Assembly: GCF_009363615.1 (NCBI RefSeq)
Contig: NZ_CP045385.1
Location: forward strand, 310,001-374,000
Length of the DNA: 64,000 nt
Reading direction: 5' to 3'
DNA from: Ruegeria sp. THAF33
Lineage (GTDB): Bacteria > Pseudomonadota > Alphaproteobacteria > Rhodobacterales > Rhodobacteraceae
Shown here: positions 18,180-26,225 of the stretch, piece by piece
Layout: each line of letters begins with the position of its first letter
How positions within the stretch are numbered: the first letter of the stretch is position 1
Notes under the pieces: model-generated
Seen by the model: only the letters and a program-made list of their open reading frames with translations
What the model was told of the DNA's origin: nothing
Databases searched by the model: none
Made by a program: the position numbers and the translations under genes

Positions 18180-18246
18180 AGCCATCTCCGTCGTTTGCCA
18201 GACGCAGACAGAGGGCACATACCCAGATATTACGCAAACGCGCCAT
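18163..18246 (-). CDS. 27-residue small ORF between the cobalamin riboswitch and the DUF1636-like gene
   Basis: ATG 18246-18244 is preceded by an almost ideal ribosome site (AAGGAGG, five bases away) and runs 27 codons to TGA at 18165-18163. The peptide starts MARLRNIW and has a VCALCLRL stretch with two Cys three apart. It overlaps the start of the DUF1636-like gene in another frame, so its translation could couple to that gene. Nothing else uses the ribosome site, which is the best in this leader. It could be a leader peptide or a short protein; I recognise no family. Confidence 0.5.
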   Translation of the reverse strand: MARLRNIWVCALCLRLANDGDGYDLLF

Positions 18247-18294
18247 CAAGCCTCCTTCCGAGACGCCCCGCCTCGGGTTGGTTTATAGTGCGAT

Positions 18295-18458
18295 GGCAGG
18301 TCTCCTGACTTGCGGGTCGTTGCTTGGCCGACCTTCCCAACCCATGCGGGTCAGTGGTGAAGTGGCGTCGCTCACCGCTTACAGTTGCGGGGGCAGTCAC
18401 GGACTTGGCACATTCCAGCGCCGCACCGTGTTCCCATTTTCATCCCTTACGGAACCAT
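18295..18458 (-). ncRNA. cobalamin riboswitch
   Basis: Read on the minus strand, the leader contains GGGAACACGGTGC, then the core CTGCCCCCGCAACTGTAAGC and, at 18310-18295, the B12 box AGTCAGGAGACCTGCC. These are the conserved blocks, in the right order and spacing, of the AdoCbl-type riboswitch. The 3' end is 48 bases before the first start codon (18246), leaving room for an expression platform that masks the AAGGAGG site. It indicates repression of the downstream uptake operon by cobalamin. Confidence 0.95.
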
Positions 18459-18465
18459 CCCGCTC

Positions 18466-18494
18466 AGCTAGTCCGGCAATGCCAGACTTGTCAA
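18466..18494 (-). promoter_or_regulatory. promoter of the cobalamin uptake operon
   Basis: On the minus strand TTGACA (18494-18489) is followed, after 17 bp, by CTAGCT (18471-18466). Transcription would begin near 18459, right at the first conserved bases of the riboswitch. The -35 is perfect and the -10 weak, so the call rests on position as much as on motif. Confidence 0.6.
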
Positions 18495-18574
18495 GCGGCA
18501 GACGAACGCGTTGGTAGATGGAATTGCAATAGCCGCGCCAGCTGTCCTGCTGCGCCAGCCCGGACCGAACGGTG

Positions 18575-19239
18575 TCAATAGTCTGGTACAAGAAGGAAAT
18601 CCGGCTCGAGAATCTTTCTCGACCTTTGAAAACCGTGGAATTGGCTTTTCAAACCCAATGTCGGTGCGGTCGTTATTCACGGTCGATACCTCGCCAATAA
18701 GGCAATCGCCGCGCTCGGCCCAAAAAGCGTGCCAGATGCCGGGCATCAGAGTTACGCTTTGCCTCGGCTTCAGCCGCACGTACTCTTGGGGTTGCAAGGT
18801 TACAGGGCAGGCATCGCTGGGGACCGTCACCGGGTTGTCGCGGTCGACGCCACCGTTTGGATCCGACGCATGAATTTCCAGAACGAGATCGCCGCCGCCC
18901 CGGTTGATGATGTCTTCTGCCTTGATAATATGCCGGTGCAACGGAGAAAGCTGATTGTCTTTCGAGATCAACAGTTTTCTGCACAGAGCATCCCACGCCC
19001 GGATTTCAGATCCTTCGTCTAAACCAGTGCGTAGAGTGAACGGGAATAGGTAATGTTCGTCGAAATGGCCTTGTGCGTAATCGGTAATATCCCAGCCCGC
19101 GGCTGCGGATCGTTTTGGCCAGAGGGCTGCGCATTTTCTCGGGCGACCAATCCGCAAAGGGTGGCAACACGGCGCCGAAGGATTGAATGAACGCCTGTGC
19201 CTAGGGCTTGATGTGGTTGATTTCGGATCGTTTCATCAT
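18575..19239 (-). pseudogene. D-lyxose isomerase, frameshifted and interrupted
   Basis: Pieces of a D-lyxose/D-mannose isomerase (cupin fold) are spread over three frames. The start reads MMKRSEINHIKP, then TAG (19203-19201), then AQAFIQSFGAVLPPFADWSP and SRGLG in the same frame. The frame changes to WDITDYAQGHFDE, shifts back for DLKSGRGMLCAE, returns for KLLISKDNQLSPLHRHIIKAED and LMPGIWHAFWAE, and shifts again to finish DFLLVPDY-stop at 18577-18575. One shift sits in an A run (GCAGAAAACTG). One stop plus at least four frame changes make an active enzyme very unlikely. It follows the PfkB gene by 13 bases, so it was once part of that operon. Confidence 0.88.
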
Positions 19240-19252
19240 ACCATCCCGCAGA

Positions 19253-20179
19253 TCACAGTTCGTGCGACCAAGGGGGCTCCGCCCCGGCTCGGGAAACGGT
19301 CACGGCCGCGACGTCAGCGCCCAGTTCCATGGCTGCTTGCAGGCTTTCAACCGTCAATCCGCGCAGACCTGACTTGGTCAGATGCCCTGCGCGGCTGAGC
19401 TCGGTCAGAACGCCGGCGTTGAACGTGTCACCTGCGCCGATCGTATCGACCACTTCAACGGGTTTCACAGGAACCGAGACTTCGGAACCATCCGCCAGGT
19501 AACCGTGCGCCCCGTCACTGCCACGCGTGACGATGACAACGGAAGGACCCGCCTGCAACAGCACAGACGCTTTTGCGGATTCGGATTCAGCGCCCGGAAT
19601 GATCCAGTCCAGGTCCTCGTCTGAAACCTTGACGATATCCGCACGCGAGATCATGCGGTTCAAACGCGTCCGAAATCGGGTTTGATCCTTGATGAAATCC
19701 GGGCGGATATTCGGGTCCAGCATCACTGCCCGGTTGGAACCGTGGCGGTCCAGAAGGGCGGCATATGCATCTGCGCAAGGTTCACACGCAAGGCTGATTC
19801 CACCGAGATACAGGGCAGAGACGGCTGGAAGCTGATCGGGCATGTCTTCGGGCAGCAACATCCTGCCTGCGGTGTTTTCATCAACAAAGCTGTAAGACGC
19901 GTGTCCATCCGAGAGCTGCACAAAGGCAAGCGTGGTGGGACGGTCCGAGGTGATCACATGTGTCGTGTCCACATGGCTCGCTTTCAGCGCATCGATCAAT
20001 TGCTGGCCGAACATGTCCGATGACAAACCTGTCAGCATCCCAACCGGAACACCCAGACGTCCCATCGCGACGGCTGTGTTCAGAACTGCACCACCAGTAT
20101 GTGGCACAAAGCCCAGTGCACCCGATGCGGTCGGTTCTGAAATCATATCTATCAGCGCTTCACCACAGCACAGGATCAT
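19253..20179 (-). CDS. PfkB-family sugar kinase, probably fructokinase
   Basis: The 308-residue ribokinase-fold protein has the N-terminal substrate motif CCGEALIDMI, G-VLNTAVAMGRLG, and the C-terminal catalytic and anion-hole motif DTIGAGDTFNAGV near residue 250. Fructokinases are the closest well-known members. It lies between the GH1::glucokinase gene and the decayed lyxose/mannose isomerase. The old operon could have routed mannose to fructose to fructose-6-phosphate. The first codons give MILCCGEA; no longer start is needed. Confidence 0.82.
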   Translation of the reverse strand: MILCCGEALIDMISEPTASGALGFVPHTGGAVLNTAVAMGRLGVPVGMLTGLSSDMFGQQLIDALKASHVDTTHVITSDRPTTLAFVQLSDGHASYSFVDENTAGRMLLPEDMPDQLPAVSALYLGGISLACEPCADAYAALLDRHGSNRAVMLDPNIRPDFIKDQTRFRTRLNRMISRADIVKVSDEDLDWIIPGAESESAKASVLLQAGPSVVIVTRGSDGAHGYLADGSEVSVPVKPVEVVDTIGAGDTFNAGVLTELSRAGHLTKSGLRGLTVESLQAAMELGADVAAVTVSRAGAEPPWSHEL

Positions 20180-20209
20180 GTCTTGGTCCTTTTAGGTAAG
20201 AAACTTCGG

Positions 20210-22546
20210 TTAGTCTGGTTGCTGTCTCAGCGCGTTCTTGCAGAAGTTGTTTGCGCCGATGATCCCGAACTCTGCCTGTTCAGACACGTAAAGGTTCAGG
20301 GAGCGGCGCAAATCGCTGAAGCGGCCGCCGCCGTTGAACGCATCCTTGAAGTTGTCACTGAATAGCCAGCGGTTTTTCTCGGCAACGCCGCCGACGAGGA
20401 AAACGCCCCCCTCCGGCATCAAGGTGACCGCCAGATCACCCATCAAAGCACCCAGATGGGTGGTAAAAATCTGCGCGGCTTTTTCGGCGACCAGATCGGT
20501 GCCGTTACGGGCATCGTTCAGAATGTCCTTTGCAGAGCGCGCCTGAGTTCGCGCTTGACCGGCTGCCAATTCAACTGCCTGATACAGGATCGGCAGGCCG
20601 GTTCCGCTTAGGAACATTTCTGCTTCCAGCGCTAGGCTGTCCCCAAAGAAACAGCCCGGTGCGATGCGACGTGCCGCCTCAAAGATATCAACTTCGTCGC
20701 GATGGCGCGGGTACAGGCCCACGTGCCCGCCTTCGCCGGAAACCGTGTGATACCTGCCTTCGGAATATAGCAACGCACCAACGCCAAGCCCGGTTCCGGG
20801 CCCTACAACCAGCCGTGTGCCTGCGGGCGGCGTTGCCTGACCCTGCAAGACCGCAACATCCGACCGGGTCACCTCGGCCACCGACCACGCCGCAGCGGTG
20901 AAATCATTTATGACAAAGGTGCGCTCTGCTCCTGTTGCTTTCGCCAACTCGGTTTCCGAAAGATCCAGGTTTGCGTTTGTCAGCTGAATCGTTCCGTCCC
21001 TGACCGGCCCGGCTCCGGCTGCTACGACGGCCTGTGGGTTGGTTCCGATTTCGTCCCTAAGGTCATGGAACGCCTCCAGCAGATCTTCCAATGTACCTGT
21101 CGGGTGTTTCCGAAGGTCTGCCAACTCTCCGTTCGTGACGACGCCCAGACGTGTGTTCGTACCGCCGATATCCGCGACCAGATTCCAATGCTCATGCACG
21201 GCACCGAATGGTTGCGCTAACGGCTGAGAGACGCTCTGACCCCCGGACAGGGCGGATTTCAGCGCCATGAAAGACGCTTTGGGCGTTCTCGCAAGTGTTT
21301 CGAAATCCACGTCCACCAGTCCAAACCTCTTCTCGTACCCGAAGGCCCATTCATAATTGTCCAGCAGCGACCAGACAAAATAGCCATTCACCGGAACACC
21401 TTGTGCCAAAGCGTCCAGCACGGCCGCAAGGTGCTTGTCGAGATAATCGATACGATCATCGTCCTGCACGCGCTCCTCACTCGCCATACCGTTTTCGGTG
21501 ATATAGATTGGCAACGCGCCCGTATAGTCTTTCCTTGTTCTGACAAGAAAGCGGGTAAGGGCAGAGGGATCGATTTCCCATCCCATCTGCGTTTTGGGTA
21601 ACGGTCCGGGAACCTCTTGCAGGCTGGGCCAGGCGGCGTCCGCCGGGGCAATCAATTTTCGGGTATAGTAGTTCAACCCGCACCAATCGACCTGTGTGCC
21701 GATGGTTTCAAAGTCGTTCTGCCAGCCCTTGGGCAAGTGCGGCTCCAACCCCTCCAGGGCTGTTTGGGGATATTCCTTGTTGAAAACACCGCCAAGGAAG
21801 AATCGGTTGTAGATCGCATCGTAGCGATCTGCCGCAAGCCGCGCTTCCGCGCTGTCATCTGCTGGCTCGGACCATTCGAGGTTGAACACAGCACCCAGAT
21901 TGCCCATCCCAAGACTGCGCATGGCCTGAATCGCCCGCCCGTGGGCCAACAAAACGTGATGCATTGCTCGGGCCGCGGCGCGGATATCGCGCAGACCGGG
22001 CGCATGGTGGCCTTCAAAATGGCTAAGCCAACTGACACACCAGGGTTCGTTGATCGGCGCGGCACTGAACATCCGGTCTCCGATCCGACCCATGATGACC
22101 TGCGTATAATCCGCGAACCAATCCGCGATATCGCGATTGCACCATCCGCCCTGATCCGCAAGCGCTGACGGCAGTTCCCAATGATAAAGCGTCACGCAGG
22201 GGCGGATACCGCGTTCCAGCAGGGCGTCCGCCAATCGGTCATAATAGTCCAGCCCGGTCTGATTGACCTGACTACGCCCGTCCGGCAGAACGCGTGCCCA
22301 GCTGGTCGAAAAACGATAACAGTCAAACCCGGCCTCGCGCACCAGATCGAAATCCTGCTCGAACCGGTTCAGGTGATCGCAGGCGACGTCTCCGTTTTCC
22401 CCGCGCACCACGTTGCCCGGCGACGCCGCAAAGGTATCCCAATGAGTTCGCCCCGCCCCGCCCTGCGCGTGTCCTTCAATCTGGTACGCAGAGGTGGCAA
22501 CACCAAAGAGAAAATCTTTGGGAAAATCAGCGCGTGCGTGTTTCAT
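20210..22546 (-). CDS. GH1 beta-glucosidase fused to glucokinase
   Basis: The 778-residue protein has two complete enzyme modules. Residues 1 to about 432 are a GH1 glycosidase with acid/base Glu167 (INEP), nucleophile Glu351 (ITENG) and DNYEWAFGY of the aglycone site. After a roughly 20-residue linker rich in Gln, Ser and Pro, residues about 455-778 form a Glk-type glucokinase with DIGGTNTRLG, catalytic Asp549 in INDFTA, VGPGTGLGVG and GEGGHVGLYPR. No signal peptide is present, so it is cytoplasmic. The fusion would hydrolyse an imported beta-glucoside and phosphorylate the glucose released. It overlaps the lacI gene by four bases. Confidence 0.93.
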   Translation of the reverse strand: MKHARADFPKDFLFGVATSAYQIEGHAQGGAGRTHWDTFAASPGNVVRGENGDVACDHLNRFEQDFDLVREAGFDCYRFSTSWARVLPDGRSQVNQTGLDYYDRLADALLERGIRPCVTLYHWELPSALADQGGWCNRDIADWFADYTQVIMGRIGDRMFSAAPINEPWCVSWLSHFEGHHAPGLRDIRAAARAMHHVLLAHGRAIQAMRSLGMGNLGAVFNLEWSEPADDSAEARLAADRYDAIYNRFFLGGVFNKEYPQTALEGLEPHLPKGWQNDFETIGTQVDWCGLNYYTRKLIAPADAAWPSLQEVPGPLPKTQMGWEIDPSALTRFLVRTRKDYTGALPIYITENGMASEERVQDDDRIDYLDKHLAAVLDALAQGVPVNGYFVWSLLDNYEWAFGYEKRFGLVDVDFETLARTPKASFMALKSALSGGQSVSQPLAQPFGAVHEHWNLVADIGGTNTRLGVVTNGELADLRKHPTGTLEDLLEAFHDLRDEIGTNPQAVVAAGAGPVRDGTIQLTNANLDLSETELAKATGAERTFVINDFTAAAWSVAEVTRSDVAVLQGQATPPAGTRLVVGPGTGLGVGALLYSEGRYHTVSGEGGHVGLYPRHRDEVDIFEAARRIAPGCFFGDSLALEAEMFLSGTGLPILYQAVELAAGQARTQARSAKDILNDARNGTDLVAEKAAQIFTTHLGALMGDLAVTLMPEGGVFLVGGVAEKNRWLFSDNFKDAFNGGGRFSDLRRSLNLYVSEQAEFGIIGANNFCKNALRQQPD

Positions 22547-23580
22547 AGTTGCACCCTGTTGGGCGCAGGGCCGGTTGACCTGCCCACGACCAGCTCGGCC
22601 TCCAGCAGCCTGGTTTTGACGGGATCATTCGGGGATTTGATGCGCTGGATCAACATGTCAGCCGCCATTTCACCCGCCTGACGGACGGATGAGCGTGTTG
22701 CCGTGAAAATCGGAACATCCTGCCCGTTCTTCAAATAGGACAGGTCGTCGTCATGGGCGATCACTGACACATCCGTACCCATCTCAAGCCCGTTTTCGGA
22801 CAGCGCACGCCGTACGCCGATGGCAGAGATCATCGATGAACACAAAATAGCGGTCGGGGGGGACTCCAGGCGCAACATGTTCTGCGTTTCGTGATGGCCG
22901 TAAACCTCTGTCATTTCAGCGCTGCGCATCAGATCGGCATCGGGCGCAAGCCCGGCCTGACTAAGCGCCTCAAGATATCCGTCGCGGCGGCGTTGGGCAA
23001 AATCCATATCTTCCAGACCGTTGATCAGAGCGATACGGCGATGGCCAAGGTCAATCAGAAAGCGTGTGGCGCGCATGAACGAACTTTTGTTGTTGACGTC
23101 GATCCAGTCATATTGAGCGTCGACGCCGGTCGAGCGTCCGTGCACGATGAATGGGACGCCCATGCGGGTCAGGACTTCGATCCGTGGTTCGTTCACTTTG
23201 GGGCCTTGCAGCACGACTCCGTCCACCGCGCCGCGCTGAAAGAGGCTCCGATACGCCTCTTCAATCGAAGTGTCGTCGGCGTTGGTGAACATCATGTCAT
23301 AGCCATGTTCAGCGTATTTCTTTGCGGCACCGGCGACGAAATCCCCGAAGATCGGGTTGACCATTTCATGTTGGGACGAGCTGGGAATGACGTGGCCGAT
23401 CACCATCGATCGTCCTGTCGCAAGCCCTTTGGCGCGACTGTTCGGCCGGTACCCGTGTTTGCGCGCCGCGGCTTGAACGCGCGCACGTGTGTCCTCGCTC
23501 ACTTCGGGGTACCCGTTCAGCGCCCGGCTGACCGTAGTTTGCGAAAGGCCCAGAACTTCCGAGAGCTGCTTCAGGTTCAT
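22543..23580 (-). CDS. aglR: LacI-family regulator of the agl/GH1 locus
   Basis: The 345-residue repressor starts MNLKQLSEVLGLSQTTVSRALNG, a canonical LacI helix-turn-helix plus hinge, followed by a periplasmic-binding-protein-like sugar sensor. The frame is open 66 codons further upstream, but ATG 23580 puts the HTH at the N-terminus as in all relatives. It diverges from aglE, as aglR does in Sinorhizobium. Candidate operators flank it on both sides (23590-23601 and 23746-23757), suggesting self-control and control of aglEFGAK. The symbol is by synteny. Confidence 0.87.
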   Translation of the reverse strand: MNLKQLSEVLGLSQTTVSRALNGYPEVSEDTRARVQAAARKHGYRPNSRAKGLATGRSMVIGHVIPSSSQHEMVNPIFGDFVAGAAKKYAEHGYDMMFTNADDTSIEEAYRSLFQRGAVDGVVLQGPKVNEPRIEVLTRMGVPFIVHGRSTGVDAQYDWIDVNNKSSFMRATRFLIDLGHRRIALINGLEDMDFAQRRRDGYLEALSQAGLAPDADLMRSAEMTEVYGHHETQNMLRLESPPTAILCSSMISAIGVRRALSENGLEMGTDVSVIAHDDDLSYLKNGQDVPIFTATRSSVRQAGEMAADMLIQRIKSPNDPVKTRLLEAELVVGRSTGPAPNRVQL

Positions 23581-23589
23581 ATTACGATT

Positions 23590-23601
23590 CAAAGCGCCTT
23601 C
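23590..23601. promoter_or_regulatory. candidate LacI operator before the lacI gene
   Basis: CAAAGCGCCTTC matches nine of twelve bases of the perfect operator at 23746-23757 and lies ten bases upstream of the regulator start codon, a position fit for autoregulation. Confidence 0.5.
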
Positions 23602-23706
23602 AATTGAGTGGCTCTTTTTTGTTTTGTGAGCAAATACGGCATCCGTCAACTTGTTTTGCGTTGAAAGCAGAAAATATAATTTATTTTGGCGCTGGGAAGC
23701 AAAATA

Positions 23707-23735
23707 TTGACAGGGCGCCAATGTTAGCGGATAAC
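23707..23735 (+). promoter_or_regulatory. aglE promoter
   Basis: TTGACA (23707-23712), a 17-bp spacer and GATAAC (23730-23735) form a good sigma-70-type promoter. The expected start, near 23742, lies just before the palindromic operator. Confidence 0.7.
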
Positions 23736-23745
23736 ACACATCATC

Positions 23746-23757
23746 CAAAGCGCTTTG
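23746..23757. promoter_or_regulatory. LacI-type operator at the aglE transcription start
   Basis: CAAAGCGCTTTG is a perfect 12-bp palindrome with the central CG usual for LacI-family sites. It lies about ten bases after the aglE -10 element, so a bound repressor would block transcription of the agl operon. Confidence 0.75.
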
Positions 23758-23800
23758 AAAGCGAGTTTTTGAATACATGAAAGCTTGGGAGGAGGATTTG

Positions 23801-25159
23801 ATGAAACACGGGCTTTACGCAGGTGCGGCGGCACTCGCCCTGATGGCCGGATCAGTTCAGGCAGAGGGTGAGATGATCCATGCCGTCGGCGAGGGCAGTT
23901 TTGACTGGGATGGGTTTCAGGCCTTTGCCGAAGCGAATGATCTGTCCGGCGAAAGCCTGACCATTTTCGGCCCCTGGCTGGCTGGCGAGGGCAAGTCCTT
24001 CGAAAACCTCGTGGCCTATTTCGATGAGGCAACAGGCGCGAATTCCAGCTATGTGGGTTCGGATTCTCTGGAACAGCAGATCCTGATTGATGCGGCCGCA
24101 GGCTCGGCGCCGAATCTGACTGTTTTCCCGCAGCCTGGTCTGGCGGCAAACCTCGCAAAACAGGGCTATCTGACGCCATTGGCCGAAGGCACTGCGGACT
24201 GGATCAAGGAAAACTTCGCCGCCGGTCAATCCTGGGTCGATCTGGGTACGTTTGAGAACGCGGAAGGGTCTCACGATTTTTACGGGTTCTTCTTCAATGT
24301 GAACGTCAAATCGCTGGTTTGGTACGTGCCCGAAAACTTCGAAGACTTTGGGTATGAAGTGCCCGAAACCATGGAAGAGTTCAAAACTCTGATGGATCAG
24401 ATGGTCGAGGACGGCGAAACGCCCTTGTGCGTCGGTCTGGCCTCGGGCGGCGCAACGGGCTGGCCCGCAACGGACTGGGTCGAGGATCTTATGCTGCGTA
24501 CGCAACCACCTGAAGTCTATGACCAATGGGTGTCGAACGAAATGAAGTTCGATGATCCCCGCGTCATAGCCGCGATTGAGGAATATGGCAGCTTTACCCG
24601 CAATGACGACTATGTGGTAGGTGACGCAGACGACACAGCGGCAATCGATTTCCGTGACAGCCCCAAAGGTCTTTTCGATAGCCCGCCCGCTTGCATGATG
24701 CATCGTCAGGCTTCGTTTATTCCCGCCTATTTTCCAGAAGGCACGGAATTGGGGGTGGATGCTGATTTCTTCTACTTCCCGGCTTATGCCGAAAAAGACC
24801 TGGGGACACCGGTGCTTGGGGCAGGGACATTGTTCACAATCACCAACGCAAACCCCGCAGCCGAAGCCTTTCTGGAGTTCCTCAAGACACCTTTCGCCCA
24901 TGAGATCATGATGTCGCAGGATGGTTTCCTGACGCCCCATCTGGGTGCAGATCCCGCGAACTATTCGAATGATTCACAGCGCGGACAGGGCGAAATTCTG
25001 ACCAACGCAACGACCTTCCGCTTTGACGGGTCCGACCTGATGCCCGGTGCAGTCGGGGCGGGTACGTTTTGGACCGGGATGGTCGATTACTCGTCGGGTG
25101 CAAAAGATGCAGCCACCGTGGCACGTGAAATCCAGGCATCCTGGGACGCAGCCAAGTGA
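23801..25159 (+). CDS. aglE: alpha-glucoside ABC transporter, substrate-binding protein
   Basis: ATG 23801 is chosen because GGAGGAGG (23788-23796) precedes it and a signal peptide (ending GSVQAEG) then starts at residue 1. The 452-residue mature-plus-signal protein looks like AglE of the alpha-glucoside systems, with LTIFGPW near the mature N-terminus and a long aromatic-rich body (KSLVWYVPENFEDFGYEVP). Its position, first gene of aglEFGAK next to a divergent lacI gene, matches the Sinorhizobium agl locus. Expected ligands are trehalose, sucrose, maltose or other alpha-glucosides. Confidence 0.9.
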   Translation: MKHGLYAGAAALALMAGSVQAEGEMIHAVGEGSFDWDGFQAFAEANDLSGESLTIFGPWLAGEGKSFENLVAYFDEATGANSSYVGSDSLEQQILIDAAAGSAPNLTVFPQPGLAANLAKQGYLTPLAEGTADWIKENFAAGQSWVDLGTFENAEGSHDFYGFFFNVNVKSLVWYVPENFEDFGYEVPETMEEFKTLMDQMVEDGETPLCVGLASGGATGWPATDWVEDLMLRTQPPEVYDQWVSNEMKFDDPRVIAAIEEYGSFTRNDDYVVGDADDTAAIDFRDSPKGLFDSPPACMMHRQASFIPAYFPEGTELGVDADFFYFPAYAEKDLGTPVLGAGTLFTITNANPAAEAFLEFLKTPFAHEIMMSQDGFLTPHLGADPANYSNDSQRGQGEILTNATTFRFDGSDLMPGAVGAGTFWTGMVDYSSGAKDAATVAREIQASWDAAK

Positions 25160-25168
25160 CCAACTTAT

Positions 25169-25190
25169 GGGGCGGTCCCGGGGCCGCCCC
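25169..25190 (+). other. GC-rich hairpin after aglE
   Basis: GGGGCGG (25169-25175) pairs with CCGCCCC (25184-25190) ten bases after the aglE stop. There is no T tract, so it is more likely an mRNA-stabilising or processing hairpin than a terminator. Confidence 0.65.
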
Positions 25191-25214
25191 ACTTGCCAAA
25201 CGGATGGGCGCACC

Positions 25215-26222
25215 ATGACACCCGCACTTCAAGGCCTGCTGACGATCGCCATCGGCGTGTCGGGTTGCGTGGGCTACTTCTATCTTTCCAACCAGATTCT
25301 GGACAAAATCCTGTTTCCGCCGCGCGGTCCGAATGCGGGCCGAAACATCAACCGCGCGAACTTGATCCGTCCATGGTTGTTCCTGTTCCCGGCGCTTGCC
25401 GCGCTGGGGCTTTATCTAGCGTATCCGGTGGTCGAAACCTTGCGCCTTTCACTGACAGAGCGCGTGCCCGGTGGCGGATACCGATGGGTTGGCCTGGACA
25501 ATTATACCCAAATGGCGGCTGAGCCGAAGTTTTGGGAAGCCATGCGCAACAACATGTTCTGGCTGATCGTCGTGCCAGCCATGTCAACGGCTTTTGGTCT
25601 TCTCGTGGCGCAACTGACCGACCGAATCCGTTGGGGAAACTTTGCCAAGTCCCTGATTTTCATGCCGATGGCCATTTCATTTGTTGGTGCATCGGTGATC
25701 TGGAAACTGGTTTATGACGCGCGACCAGCTGAACAAGACCAGATAGGCATCCTGAACGCGCTGTACATCTTCTTCGGCGGCAGTGAACCCAACACGTGGT
25801 TAACAATTCCATTCTGGAACAGTTTCTTTCTGATGGTTGTCCTGATCTGGATTCAGACGGGTTTCGCCATGGTGATCCTGTCGGCGGCCTTGCGCGGTAT
25901 TCCCGAAGAAACCATCGAGGCGGCCATCTTGGACGGGGCCAATCCCTTTCAGATCTTCTTCAAGATCAAGGTGCCGCAGATCAAAACCACAATCCTTGTT
26001 GTTTGGACGACGATCACGATCACCGTTCTCAAAGTGTTCGACATCGTCTTTGCAATGACCAATGGCCAGTGGGAGACGCAGGTGCTGGCAAACTACATGT
26101 ATGACAAGCTTTTCCGCGCCAATGACTGGGGTGTCGGGTCGGCCTCGGCCATGGTGATCATGCTGCTTGTTGCACCGATCCTCGTCTGGAACGTGCGCAA
26201 CGCGCGCAAAGAGATGGAGTAA
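25215..26222 (+). CDS. aglF: alpha-glucoside ABC transporter permease
   Basis: The 335-residue permease (start ATG 25215; the longer open frame overlaps aglE and the hairpin) has an N-terminal membrane segment, then a MalF-like core with a second start of helices at IRPWLFLFPALAALGLYLAYP. The ATPase-contact loop is EETIEAAILDGANPFQIFFKIKVPQI near residue 235. It pairs with AglG to form the pore and ends three bases before aglG. Confidence 0.9.
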   Translation: MTPALQGLLTIAIGVSGCVGYFYLSNQILDKILFPPRGPNAGRNINRANLIRPWLFLFPALAALGLYLAYPVVETLRLSLTERVPGGGYRWVGLDNYTQMAAEPKFWEAMRNNMFWLIVVPAMSTAFGLLVAQLTDRIRWGNFAKSLIFMPMAISFVGASVIWKLVYDARPAEQDQIGILNALYIFFGGSEPNTWLTIPFWNSFFLMVVLIWIQTGFAMVILSAALRGIPEETIEAAILDGANPFQIFFKIKVPQIKTTILVVWTTITITVLKVFDIVFAMTNGQWETQVLANYMYDKLFRANDWGVGSASAMVIMLLVAPILVWNVRNARKEME

Positions 26223-26225
26223 GCC

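Noticed and set aside
18468..19157. A 229-codon minus-strand frame that could be taken as an intact isomerase
   Set aside because: Its first 15 or so residues and last 50 do not match the family, while the true N-terminus, a middle segment and the true C-terminus lie in other frames with a TAG at 19201-19203. It is the longest remnant of a pseudogene.
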